Assembly (NCBI RefSeq): GCF_040869045.1
Contig: NC_090321.1
Coordinates: 141,041,689-141,105,688, forward strand
DNA: 64,000 nucleotides
Source of the DNA: Eurosta solidaginis
Taxonomy: Eukaryota; Arthropoda; Insecta; Diptera; Tephritidae
Direction: 5' to 3'
Shown here: positions 11,124-22,560 of the stretch, piece by piece
Layout of the letters: each line of letters starts with the position of its first letter
Position numbering within the stretch: the first letter of the stretch is position 1
Notes under the pieces: generated by a model
What the model saw: the letters and a program-made list of their open reading frames with translations, nothing else
Database searches by the model: none
What the model was told of the DNA's origin: nothing
Program-made: the position numbers and the translations under genes

Positions 11124-11327
11124 AAAACATGTAATGATATTGAAATTGAAACTTATATAACTTTGTGAAATATTGAACATTTCAGATATTAAAACCATCA
11201 ACATTAAAATACCATACAAACGATTTTCAGTAAACCGTAGGTGTTTTTGGGTTCTTAATATACGCGTGCCGTAACCCTGCTGCAAATGTTATGAAACATT
11301 TGTATGTTCATACATCTGTCGATGACA
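11124..11327 (+). repeat. Duplicated BEL LTR right half
   Basis: Second copy of the 10154-10357 LTR half. This copy is contiguous with the longer gag frame. Confidence 0.85.
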
Positions 11328-11386
11328 TTTTATTTTAATATCTTACTCCAACAATTCGATTTGGAGTAAATTCGCCTTGTGAATCG

Positions 11387-13498
11387 ATGAAGAGTCATTC
11401 ATACAATCTAAGAAATTACAAGATGGTCGATCGCGGGAATTCCGACAATGAGGAAGACAACAGAACTGCTCGGCAGCAAGAAACCGAACTGGATGAGCTA
11501 CGGAAGAAGCTAGAAGCCTTACAAGCTTCACTAAATGCGTCCTACGAAGAAAACAACTTGCTGAAGAAAGAAATACAAACGCGCGCTAAAACTGCCAGCG
11601 CAAATGTCTACCATGCCGATGTAACAAGTAGTACCACCTATTCCACTGCTGCCGGTGCCAACTATACCAACGTCACCTGTGCCGACGTAAACGCGCGAAC
11701 CGCCAAAATCTATGTTCCTACAATTTCGACTGCTACCAACTCAAGGTTCCATCTTACTGCCGTCAATACTAGAAACGACACCACAACGGTAAGTTCTGCT
11801 CTCAATTATTCATCCAATTTTAATATAAATGCCCCGGATGTGCCGCATTGCCACGTTACATCTGCCAACGTACCAACGCACCTAACTGCTCCTGCTGGTG
11901 CATATCGGAATTTCGGAAACGGCGGCTACAATCGTTGCATACCGAACCGAGCTTCGATTCTAACCTAAAATTATGTGCACAACGTGCCACATGCTCAGAC
12001 AAATGGAATTAGTTCTGTGTGTCATAATACACCGATCTATTCGAATAATTCTCTGCAAAGTTCCGCACAACATACCTACGTCAATACTCGAAAGTTGATC
12101 GATTTACCAGAATTTCACGGCTCACCCGAAGAATGGCCCATGTTCTCTGTCGCCTTTCGCGAAACGACGAGCACGTACGGATATACAAACCTCGAAAATT
12201 TGTTACGTTTACAAAAGGCGCTTAAGGGTGCAGCTCGTCAGCGCGTGCAATCGTTACTAATACACCCAGCGAGTATTGAATCCGCAATGAACTCTCTTGA
12301 ATTTATGTACGGAAGGCCAGAGCTTCTTTTCCGCAGCCAGATAGCAAAAGCGCGTGCATTCCCCGCTATTCCAGTTGGAAAGCCCAGTGAAATAATGAAC
12401 TTATTTACAATGGTATCTGACCTGACTGCATTTCTTGAAAGTGTCGGCGCATATCCGCATTTGGCAAACCCAACACTGATGGACGAATTAGTGAGCAAAT
12501 TACCTCTTAATAAGCGGGAAGAGTGGATACGCCATACATTTAGCATCCAGCAACCGTATCCTAGCTTATGCGAACTTTGTGCCTGGTTACAGCAAGTTTC
12601 CACATATATTTCCGTAGCTACCGACATGACTAGCACAAAAAATGTAAACACAAACGAATCAGTTGCTCACAAACCTAAAGCCGCAAGACCAGTGTTGACA
12701 GTGGATGAAAATAAGCAGAATTGCAAAATGTGCCGAGGAAATCATAAGCTCAGTTTGTGTGAGAAATTTAAGGAATTAGAAAATACCCAAAGGTGGAACT
12801 TTGTTAAACAACACCAGCTTTGTTTTAGTTGCCTAGACGCTGGTCATGGCACTCAAAACTGCATAAAACGTCGTGAGTGTGGAATCAATTCTTGCCGAAA
12901 ACCCCATAATCACCTCTTGCATAACATAAAATTTAAGCCTGTCGACAAAAATAACACCGCGCCTAACAACACTGTCGTTGCTACCATAAGTGGCTGCAAA
13001 ACTGTAAGTGCTTGTCAAACTGTTAAGGCTGTCAAACGCGAAAATAAAAAGCAAAACAAAACATCTGATCGATTTACTTTACTAAAATATCTGCCGGTAA
13101 AGTTGACCGGGCCAAAGGGAACAATTGAGGAAATCGCCTTCCTTGACGAAGGACCTAAATTATCTCTACTAGAGGAGAGCACGGCAGATTTGCTTGGTTT
13201 GAGAGGAGCAACCAGCATGTTGTCTCTTAGGTGGATTAACGATAAAACTACAAAGGAGTTATCACGAGACGTACGATTTGAAATCAGTGGCGCGTTCGAG
13301 GGTGCAGAGAAGTTTTTTATAAAAGGCGTACGTACAACCAAACAACTATTATTACCACAGCAGTCGCTCAACTGTGGCACAATTGCAAAAAAGCATAGGG
13401 AATTAGAATGCCTTCCAGTTAAGAACTACAATAATGGAACGGCACAGCTGTTAATTGGTATGTCTCATACGAACTGGGTGCGACAACACAAATGTTAA
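11387..13498 (+). pseudogene. BEL/Pao gag and protease
   Basis: Gag packages the element RNA and protease cleaves the polyprotein. A possible coiled coil (ELDELRKKLEALQASLN) is followed by a Thr/Ala-rich stretch, then LIDLPEFHGSPEEWPMF, the DUF1759-like gag core of Pao elements. Cys-rich knuckles follow (CKMCRGNHKLSLC, CFSCLDAGHGTQNC, CRKPHNHLLH). The protease region shows AFLDEGPKLSLLEE; related elements usually have LDEGS, so the Pro is unusual. One in-frame TAA (11966-11968) divides gag, and the frame shifts at 13490-13498 before LNFDDGFTVHH. Starts at 11387 and 11423 are both possible. Confidence 0.85.
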
Positions 13499-15190
13499 AT
13501 TTTGACGACGGATTTACCGTGCATCATACAAAACTCGGTTGGGTGCTGTTCGGGTCGAACGAGCCGAATTGCGAAGAAGCCACTGTTGGCCACGTAGCTA
13601 CTGACAACGACATTTTGGCCGATCTGCAACAACAAATGACTGAGTATTTCGAATTGGATAATTTAAAGCCAGCGCCACTGCCGCGTGTGAAGTCAACATA
13701 CGATATAAGAGCTGAAGACATTTTAGTTAAAACAACGAAGTACGTGGGCGATAGATATGAGACTGGGCTATTGTGGAAGAGCGATAATGTTGTATTGGGC
13801 GAAAGTTATAGCATGGCGCTGAGGCGATTGGAGATCGTGGAAGGGCGAATGGCGAAAGATACTGATTTGGCTAACTAGTATAAGCAAAAAATTGCGGAAT
13901 ATGTTAGTAAGTCATACGCGGTCAAATTAACGCCATTTGAGGCTGCGAAAGTAAACGAGCGTACGTGGTACTTACCCCATTTTGTAGTACAAAAAAATAA
14001 CAAACGGCGGCTCGTTTTCGACGCGGCCGCTAAAAAAGAAGGCATTTCACTAAACTCAGTGCTGATGAAAGGGCTGAGGAGTATCAACCAAGATCGTTGC
14101 TATCTATACTTTTTAAATTCCGTCAGGGGAACATTGGTGTGTGCGGAGACATCAAGGAGATTTTTCACCTAGTCGATATAAGAAACGAAGATCGTTGTGC
14201 CCAAATGTTTCTGTGGAGAGATGGCGATCCAACAAGGGCTCCAGACGTATACACGATGAAGGCCATGATATTTGGGTCAATTTGTTAGCCCTGCTCCGCT
14301 CAGTACATTAAAAATTTGAATGATGAAAAATTTCGTGAAAAATACCCTCGCGCAGTAGAGGGTATTGTTAATCGACATTATGTCGATGACTACGTATACT
14401 CCTTCGCAACAATAGATGAAGCAATTGAGGTAACAAAACAAATCAAATTTATTCACTGCGCTGCTAATTTCGAGCTCAGGCGTTTCGCATCGAATTCCAA
14501 GGAAATATTAGATGCAGTCGTCGGTGCACTAACCGCACTTACAGAAACAACCATAAAAACTATGTTCCATGGTGAATCTAATTCATAGAAAATTTTGGGC
14601 ATGTACTGGAATGCCAAAACTGACGAATTTTGTTTTCAGCTCAGATTTTCGAATGTACCAAAGGCGGTTTTGAATGGTAATCGACGTCCAACAAAAGCAG
14701 AAATCTTAAGTTTGATGATGTCAATATTTGATCCTTATGGTTTTTTATGCAATGTTATTTTGGCATCGAAAATCATGATGCAAGAATTATGGCGACAGAA
14801 TACTAGTTGGCATGAGCCCGTGCCTGATAAAATATACGAGGACTTGTACGAATGGTATTGCGATTTAGGTATGATAGAAGGGTTTAGAGCACTTAGATGC
14901 TACAATCCATATTTCACTGCATCTAATACACAGGTCGACTTACACGTTTTCGTCGATGCAAGCGAGATGGCATTCGCTGCAGTAGCCTTTTGGCGCATAC
15001 AATACAAAAACGATGTCAGCGTACGATTCGCATTTGGCAAGTCTAGATGTAGCCCAATAAAGCCTTTATCAATACCTAGACTATAATTGCAGTCCACCTT
15101 CCTCGGGGTGCGAATGAAGGAAACTATCGTATCCAACCATGATACCCAACCAGAAAAGGTTGTTTTTTGGACGGATTCAAAAACTGTCAT
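13492..15190 (+). pseudogene. BEL/Pao reverse transcriptase and partial RNase H
   Basis: Pol core, broken in several places. 13492-13878 covers the pre-RT linker and ends at a TAG. RT follows with LTPFEAAKVNERTWYLPHF and RRLVFDAAAK, a frameshift near 14090, then CGDIKEIFHLV, FLWRDGDP and the catalytic RHYVDDYVY (about 14375). In-frame stops lie at 14286, 14586 and 15084. RNase H begins with LHVFVDASEMAFAAVAF and reaches FWTDSKTVI. It then jumps directly to integrase sequence, so the rest of RNase H and the linker are deleted near 15190. Confidence 0.85.
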
Positions 15191-16318
15191 TCTTCCGAAG
15201 GAACACGAATTAACCCGTCTGATCGTTCAACATTACCATGAAGTATTCCGCCATCAGAACCAGGAATCAATAGTGTGCGCTATCCGATATAAATTTTGGA
15301 TACCGAATTTACGTCGCCTCGTACAATCAGCTAAACGAAGATGCCAGGTATGTAAAAACTTAAGCGCGGTTCCACGACCCCCGTTCATGGGGCAGTTACC
15401 TAGTGATCGCGTGATGCCATACACTCACCCGTTCACATATACTGGCCTGGATTATTTTGGACCCGTTTATGTGGCAATAGGCCGACGACGTGAGAAGCGA
15501 TGGGTTGCCGTTTTTACATGTCTTACGGTAAGAGCGATCCATTTAGAAGTAGCTAAGGATTTGTCGGCAGATGCTGTGGTACTTTGTCTGAAAAACTTCC
15601 TTAATCGGCGTGGCGTACCCGTGCGAATAAGGAGCGATAGAGGCACAAACTTCATAGGTGCATGTAAAGAGCAATGGATAGAAATCGAAGGGAATATGCA
15701 AAAGGAATGTCAACGAAAGGTATCGAGTGGGTTTTTAACACTCCTCTACACCCATCAGGTGGGGGCGTTTGGGAGCGCATGGTGCAAGCTGTAAAGAAAG
15801 TGCTGTCGTTTACCTTAAAGGAGAAAACTCCGCAAATAGAAACGTTGCAGAGTTTGCTGATCGAGGCAGAAAATCTTATCAATTCACGACCACTTACGCA
15901 CATACCAATAGATAGTGCAGACGCAGAACCCAATCATTTCTTGCTGGGGTGTCCCAATTTTATTCAGACACCCTCTTCGGCAGAAGGTGGATGCCTGAGA
16001 AAACAATGGCTTATAGTGCAACAGTTAAAACAAACGTTTTACAAACGTTTTAGAACAAAATGGTTTGGTAGAGTTGAACCGATCAAGATTGGCGATGTGG
16101 TAATCATTTGTGACGACAATGAAAGCCGCGGGCAGTGGAAACGAGGAATAGTGGTAGAAGTCTTCGCGGCAGCAGATGGTCAGGTGAGATCAGCAATGGT
16201 AAAGACGGTTCAAGGAAGTTTTCGACGACCGGCCTCCAAATTGGCAGTTCTAGATGTTTGTGGTGATCCTCCGGCTCCCGCTTCGAATCACGGGGGGCGG
16301 AATGTTGCGGACAAATAA
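15191..16318 (+). pseudogene. BEL/Pao integrase
   Basis: Would insert the element cDNA. The N-terminal zinc-binding part is visible as HYHEVFRHQ and CQVCK. The core shows YTGLDYFGP (first Asp) and IRSDRGTNFIG (second Asp). The Glu lies in GGGVWERMVQAV, in another frame from 15674 onward, so a frameshift near 15705 splits the core. A C-terminal IGDVVIICDDN-type domain follows, and the frame ends at 16318, just inside the 3' LTR. Confidence 0.85.
16289..16302 (+). other. Polypurine tract of the BEL element
   Basis: CACGGGGGGCGGAA lies directly before the 3' LTR, the expected position of the plus-strand primer. Confidence 0.7.
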
Positions 16319-16720
16319 CCTAATTTTAAGATTCTTCTATAAAAGCATCATTTACAATGAAATACTGATTTTTATTCCCCTTTGTGCAACCCTGAAACTG
16401 AACGAAACGTGGTATAGATATTTTCTAATGCACTTTCCGGATAAGGGTTTCCCGTTTTCTAATCATACGATTCTTTTGGTTTCAGGGAAGACACGAGTAA
16501 GGTGAGCCTATTAGAAAAAACATGTAATGATATTGAAATTGAAACTTATATAACTTTGTGAAATATGGAACATTTCAGATATTAAAATCATCAACATTAA
16601 AATACCATGCAAACGATTTTCAGCAAACCGTAGGTGTTTTTGGGTTCTTAATATACGCGTGCCGTAGCCCTGCTGCAAATTTTATGAAACATTTGTATGT
16701 TCATACATCTGTCGATGACA
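16303..16720 (+). repeat. BEL 3' LTR
   Basis: Complete 418-bp LTR from TGTTGCGG to GATGACA, followed by the ATGCG duplication. It reads across the point (CCTATTAGAAAAAACATG) where D1 entered the 5' LTR, and so provides the empty site. Confidence 0.92.
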
Positions 16721-17423
16721 ATGCGGGAACAACCAAGTAAGCCCCTTCCAAACTTCGGGTGGATGAAGGGGGGGGGGGGGGGAGAGGTGGTATAATGGTG
16801 TGAAGATGATAGCTTGCGACAACATCGCCAGCTTGCGGTGGCTGTAGCAAGTGGTTCCAAACCTCCAAAGGCAAGGCACGAATGCGCGGTTTGAGGTGGT
16901 GGATAAAGCGCAAATCCCCACGGTACCAAAAGTTAAGGTATGGATACCATACGTGATGAAATCTGAGGATACACTGCGACTTCTGCAGAATCAGAATCAG
17001 GGCATACCGACACAGGATTGGAAGGTACATACTGTATCTCGGCCTGCGGAGGATATATTGTACACGCAGCTTGGAAAAATGTTCTTTGGTACAGGCAAAA
17101 TTTATATGCGACGCAGGAAAAGAAGTCCCGAAGATAAAAATCCTAACACGCGGGAAGTGGGCGAAGTCGAAAAGGACCTCAAAAGCCTAAGGGAAAAAAG
17201 ATAGGTGGAGGTAGCCGTCGTCACCACGAAGGTGTTAGAAGAGGACCAACAGCCAGATGGTGCTGTGAGTCGCACAGAGGAACACCCGGCACAAAAGTTA
17301 AAAGAGAACACTCTAAACAAAAAGGGCAAGGGGAGGACGTCGACGTCACGGACGAAGGTGCTGGAGGGGGACAAACAGCCCAATGGTGCTGCGAGTCCTA
17401 CAGATAAACTTCCAACACAGTAA
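16721..17423 (+). pseudogene. LOA copy A ORF1, C-terminal part
   Basis: Continues copy A ORF1 after the BEL insertion with the DUF4780-like region (NLQRQGTNARFEVVDKAQ and following). A 15-base G run at 16768-16782 replaces part of the sequence, and a TAG follows soon after. Another stop lies at 17202 before the acidic C-terminus (17205-17423). Relative to copy B a short segment around DGQFYIFQINKQ is missing. Confidence 0.82.
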
Positions 17424-18500
17424 AGTGGCGTCAAGCGAACTCCTCCTAACCCTTGAGGAGGGTTCGTTTGACGTCGCGCTGATCCAGGAGCAGTGGCTCT
17501 CATCGGAAGCAAGGGTTTCTGGACTTAAAGCGGGCGGATTTAGCGTTTACTGTGCGTAAACGGAAGGACGGGTGCGAGCTGTAGTAATGGTAAGGAAACA
17601 GCTACATTCATATATGCTGCCTAATTACACTACTGAGGACCTCGTACTGGTGGCCGTTGAGCAAAGGAATAAGCAGGCACTTATCCTGGCATCCTGCTAT
17701 ATGGTCCATGCTGCGCAGGTTCCACCGTTGGATTGCAAGAGGCTAGTAAAGGACGAAGGGCGCAAAGGGCGGTTGGTCATAGGCGCGGATGCATCACAAC
17801 GCGTGGGGATGAGCAGATACGAACGAGAGAGGCGAATCTCTATTTTGTTACATCCTGAAAACCAATTTGCAGATAGCCAACAGAGGAAATATCCCTACAT
17901 ACATTGGTCCAACATCCAGCAATGTTTTGGATATTACACTGAGCTCCGAACGTGATGTATCAAGGTATGATTGGATGGTTCTTGATAGACCATCCTTCTC
18001 CGACCATGCGTATATCAGCTTCAGCATCCTCCTAAAGAGGGTAGAGAAGGGAGGAACCTTTAGAAACCCTAGGCCAAAAAACGGGACTAAATTCCAGAAA
18101 CAGGTGGACACGAAACTGGGACAACCCAAAGGGATCACCAATGTGGAGGAACTGGAGGAGTCTAATGAATTCCTAACTAGGACGCTTATGACTGCGTATA
18201 ACATAGCTTGCCCTCTAAGAGATTCAGAGGAAAAGCAAAGCCGCCGTGGTGGAGCAATAAGCTGAGTCTTCTAAGAAGACAGGTAAAAGAAATGTTTAAG
18301 CTAGCAAAGACCGCGGAAAGCGAAGCTTGTCGACGAGTACAAGGATCTACTGAGGATCTACAAGCGTGAAATTTTCAGGGCGAAGAGAATCTCATGGAAA
18401 AGTTTCTGTACGGACATAGAGTGCTCCAGCGAAACAGCACGGTTGAGAAAGGTCTTAGCAAAGGGAAATATAGTCCAGGGACTAATAAAGAAAGAGAACG
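17383..18500 (+). pseudogene. LOA copy A ORF2, endonuclease part
   Basis: Begins ATG GTG CTG, the ORF2 start lost in copy B. A TAA near 17558 and deletions near 17790 and 18220 break the frame. SDHAYISF is preserved in the 17867-18265 frame. The stretch around 18400-18500 keeps the linker that is partly deleted in copy B. Confidence 0.8.
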
Positions 18501-18618
18501 GGGAATGGTCACGTAATAGTGAGGAATCCTTGAGCTGCTTCTTGATACACATTACCTAACGGAAGATGGTTTAGAAGAGCCAGCAGGCAGCACTCTCACT
18601 TCGATCACGGAGCGGGTA

Positions 18619-20860
18619 GTGCCGGGCTTGGTGACCGATACCAAGATAGAGTGGGCAGTGAAGACGTTTTCTAAGTTTAAATCGGCGGGCGCAGATGGTA
18701 TATTCCCGACCATGCTACAAGTCTCAAGTAGGGCGGTCGTGGAATGGCTTAAAATAATATTCGATGGGTGCATTAGACAGAATCATGTGCCGTACTCTTG
18801 GAGAACTGCTCGTGTAGCTTTCCTACCAAAGGCGGGAAAGATCGGTCACGTGTATGCCAAAGATTATAGACCCATTAGCCTAACATCATTTCTGCTCAAA
18901 ACGTTTGAGAGGCTTATACATAAAATCCAACGCAAACAAAAAGCTGCTCCCCACAACACAACATGCGTACACCAAAGGCAAGTCGGTAGACACCTCATTG
19001 TAATAAGCGTAAAGAAAGCCCTGGAATATAAGGAATATGCTCTAGGAGTCTTCTTAGACATTGCCGGGGCTTTCAGTAATGTCTCAAAATGGGCGATTAT
19101 GGATGGTCTTAATTACATTAAAGTACATCCAGCCTTAACCAGATGGATCGGCTGCATGTTAAATTTCAGGAAGATTACATTACAATGGGAATTGTACGAG
19201 GGCACGAAATCATTGGACAAGGGAACGCCGCAGGGAGGGGTGCTGTCACCTCTGCTGTGGACGCTGGTCATCAACCAACTGCTCAGGCGATTTGATGAGG
19301 GACTCGTAAAACTTACGGCTTACGCGGATGACGTTGCAATTTTCATAAGTGGAAAGTGTCTTCCAACGATTAGCTCTTTGATGGACCGGGCGCTTCGAGA
19401 TATTCATAGCTGGGCATCAAATGTCGCGTTGAAAGTCAACGCGGATAAGACGGATATGGTCTTGTTTACAAAGAGGTACAAGGTCCCAAATTGGATGAGG
19501 CCTAAGTTAGGGCGGGTGACCCTACAGGAGAAATCTTGCACAAAGTATCTAGGAATCATCCTAGAAGCTCAACGTGGAGGAGAGGGTGAAGAAAGCTTCA
19601 ACGGCACTTTATGCATGTTAAAGAATGCTGGGGTGTACGTGGGGCTTATCGCCCTCTCTTTCTCATTGGGTTTTTACAGCGATTGTAAGCCCTATCCTAT
19701 ACTATGGAGTTCTTGTTTGGTGGAAAGCCACACAAAAGGCAACCTACCTCAAAAAATTAGCATTACGGGAGCTCTGAAAACAATCCCGACAGCTGCACTG
19801 TACACCACTCTGCACATTCCACCTGTAGACCTGGTACCAAAGAACATAGCGTTAACAACTGCATCCAGGATCGGTGCCTCGGAGCAGCTTGAGCCCCGAC
19901 CATACGGCCATAGTAGCATAGCGTCATCAATCACAAGACGCTTCGAGGGCGATCTTAAAGCCACAATAGAGGTGGACGGTTGGCGCAAGGGTACTCAAAT
20001 GGCGGACGAGGCGATACATGTGTACACAGGTGGTTCCAAAGTAGTGGAAGAGTTGGGTCTGTGGTATACTGTACTGATCCGGAAATAAACAGATCCTACA
20101 GGCTGTACGATTACTGTACCGTTTTCAAAGCGGAAATAGTAGCCGTAACCAAAGCAATAGAAACCCTGGAAGAAAATAGCCCAATCTGCAATCGTGTTAA
20201 CTTTTATATTGACAGTCAAGCAGCAATTAAGACAATAATCTCGCATACCACAGCATCTAAATGCGTGTTAGAGTGTAAGCTATCCCTGGAGAGAATCGGG
20301 CAGGGAGAAGCATACATCTATATTGGGTCCCAGGGCATATGGGAATAGATGGGAATGAAAAAGCGGATGAATTAGCTAAAAAGGGCGCATCCCTTGAAGC
20401 TTGCTCCGTAGACGTCCCAATAAGACTGCGCGAAATTAAGCGAAGGCGAGAGGTGCACATAATCGGCCAAGCAGGAAAGGCGTGGGTTCGTGCGCGGGGC
20501 TGTAAAGTGTCGAAGATTTTGTGCAGTTCTTACAACCTTAGACTAACGAAGTTGCTTCGATCATTAAAAAGAGAGGACTGTAGACTCATGACGGGTATTC
20601 TGAGTGGACACTGCCTTCTGGCGTCACATGCCTTTAAATTAGGCTTGGTCAGTGATAGCAGATGTAGGAAGTGCAGGCTGGAGGAGGAAACGATCGAGCA
20701 CGTTTTGTGCTCTTGCCCTGAGCTTGCCATGCTAAGATTCCAGCTATTAGGAGTGATACAGCTGTCAGATCTAGAAGCAGCAAGTGGCTTAATTCCTAGG
20801 AAGCTTCTAGTATTTGCCAAGAAGACGGAGTTATTTTATAACATGGGTCCTGGTTTTTGA
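18619..20860 (+). pseudogene. LOA copy A ORF2, RT and RNase H part
   Basis: Open from 18619 to 20088, with SAGADGIFPTMLQ, YRPISLTSFLLKTFERLI, FLDIAGAF, GTPQGGVLSPLLW and AYADDVAIF. It has small deletions near 18925 and 19560 compared with copy B. RNase H starts with VYTGGSK, where copy B has YIDGSK, so a catalytic Asp is lost. It continues in other frames (19980-20348, 20339-20860) to WVPGH-like sequence, GIDGNEKADELAKKG and the CRKC...CSCP finger. Not functional. Confidence 0.82.
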
Positions 20861-20969
20861 TAGGGTTTTTCAGTGTGGTCGTTAAAACAAACTTCTGGTA
20901 ACACTACGGACTTATTCAGTTTATGTGAGGTCCTCATGGACCGGCCAGTTCAACCTAACCTAACCTAAC
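20861..20969 (+). other. LOA copy A 3' UTR with (CCTAA)n tail
   Basis: Same 3' UTR as copy B, ending in AACCTAACCTAACCTAAC (20952-20969) instead of poly-A. Three CCTAA units are visible. Confidence 0.85.
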
Positions 20970-21003
20970 GCCCATGAGTTTTCACCCAAAAACATTTCAT
21001 GTT

Positions 21004-21123
21004 GTTTTCTTTTTTTCTAATTGAAATAACTTTTTTCTAAATTTTTGATGTTGTCTTGTGCGGGAATTGAACCCACGATCTTCGGTATGATAGGCGGAGC
21101 ACGCTACCACCACACCATGGCGG
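21004..21123 (-). repeat. tRNA-derived SINE, head only
   Basis: Read on the minus strand it shows the GGTGGTAGCGTGCTCCGCCT head, a box-B-like GGGTTCAATTCCC, and the CAACATCAAAAATTTAGAA junction seen in the full copies. The body beyond is missing. Confidence 0.8.
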
Positions 21124-21127
21124 CCAC

Positions 21128-22470
21128 CGTACATATGGCCCAATCCCAGAAAAGTGATGTCAAATAGAGGAACATCAACTTGGATTTTGAGATTTGAAAA
21201 TGGTTCCATGAGTAAGGCGGTCAACAATACTTTTCAGATATATACACATACTTTTGAAGCTAAAAAATTTTGGTAACTCTCAGTTAGTTAATTTTAGAAA
21301 TGCACAGTGTTTTAAATATTAAACAGTGCCATTTTCAAACTGCTAATAGATACACCGAGACCTGTAAAAAGTAAGTGTGTAGAAAAAGGAGTTCGTACAA
21401 ACTTATGCTTAGGGGTTTTTTAAAGCCTAACAAAACTTTCGTTTTCAAACTAAAATCTAAGTGACGAAAAACAAAGAAAAGTTAGTTCAATTTCCAGAAG
21501 AATTGCGCAAGTCGGTTCATGGCTTGTTAACACATTAAAATATCCGCGAGTGACAGATTTGCATCATATAAATTTTAGAACTCGTGCCAGTTACGAAAAT
21601 GTTGCAAGCTAAAAACTGAAACGTGAGATACACAAATAAAAACTTTTTATTAAAAAAGTCTAGAAAAATAGATAAGAATATCATTCATGGTAGATTTAAT
21701 GAAAAACAAATATCAGAAATCTGCTTTTTAAATTTTAAAACCCTTAAATAAGTTTGAAGAGCACTCGCCCACTTAAGTATTTAAAAACCAAAATAAGAAA
21801 AATTTACGAACCTTAACTAAACTAGCATACAATGCCATCTATCGAAGAATTAGAAAATATATAAAGTAAATTATTAGTAAAAAGCTTCAAATTTATTCAA
21901 TTATCTGAAAAAATTGTAACAAAGGGTTAGATTACAAAAAATTACTATGGAGTACACAAATTTTAGGAAAAAATTCTGGGTATCAAGGAAAGTATTTTGG
22001 ACTATTTTTGAAGCTTAAGTTTTTGTAGGAAGTTATCAGTTGTTTCATCTAAATATCCCTTCTTGTATCTTATACCACTAATAAAACTAGTTTCTTGGAA
22101 CAATTTTTAAAATTTGAAACGTAAGTGACCCTCCATGGAACATAAGTGACACTGAGCATCATCAATATGGCAATGGAAAACCATTGTATACTTGAAAAAA
22201 TACCTTCTTTGCTTATCAAGTATACATTCAATAAATGGTTTTTCCTGGAAATTATGGCTTCATTTGAATTCAATAAAGCAATTCGCAGAGCTTAGACCGC
22301 AAAGTTGGTGGACCCAAAAAATGCCTGCGGAAACGCAAGTGACATGGTTTGAAATGCAAATTCCCTGCAGTTTTTTGTTTACAAATAAGTTTGACTTAAT
22401 TCAATCGCTTTTGAAAGTTGTTGAAAATGTGCAGAAAAAATTGCAATTTTATGTTGGTCAGTGAAACGTA
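21128..22470. other. AT-rich stretch without a recognised gene
   Basis: No recognisable protein or element. Short frames exist (for example 22192-22464, 90 codons, plus strand), but I recognise nothing in them. The tetramer context AAGTGAC recurs several times (22121, 22144, 22337). Confidence 0.5.
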
Positions 22471-22474
22471 CATA

Positions 22475-22560
22475 CAGTGGTGGATACAGGGGGGGGGGGG
22501 GGGGGGGGGGGAGGGCTAGGGGGGTGATCGCTCGCCCCCGCTCTGATCTGGAACTTATGA
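22475..22560 (+). repeat. 23-base G run and possible DNA-transposon end
   Basis: ACAGTGGTGGATACAG leads into 23 consecutive G (22489-22511), followed by GCTAGGGGGGTGATCGCTCGCCCCC. A CAG-GGGCGGATCCAG phrase occurs on the minus strand at 41010-41025, which suggests the end of a DNA transposon. The class is not resolved. Confidence 0.35.

Larger units (their letters stand above)
9645..11584 (+). repeat. 970-bp tandem duplication
   Basis: 9645-10614 is repeated as 10615-11584 with only a few differences, including a 4-bp ATTC deletion in the second copy. Each unit holds the 3' end of element D1, the right half of the BEL 5' LTR, the BEL leader and the first part of gag. The first unit ends in gag at AAATACAAAA and the next restarts inside D1 at ATCATGATATC. 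Confidence 0.93.
2119..16720 (+). mobile_element. BEL/Pao LTR retrotransposon, interrupted and decayed
   Basis: Two LTRs start TGTTGCGG and end GATGACA. They are flanked by the 5-bp duplication ATGCG at 2114-2118 and 16721-16725, and the LOA ORF1 sequence reads through once the element is removed. The internal part holds gag with zinc knuckles, an aspartic protease, a reverse transcriptase with YVDDY, part of RNase H, and an integrase. That order and the YVDD box are typical of BEL/Pao. A DINE-like element splits the 5' LTR. There are several stops, at least two frameshifts, and an internal deletion near 15190. Confidence 0.9.

Noticed and set aside
20952..20969. Telomere or chromosome end
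   Set aside because: Only three CCTAA units, at the exact 3' end of a LINE, with further sequence on both sides.
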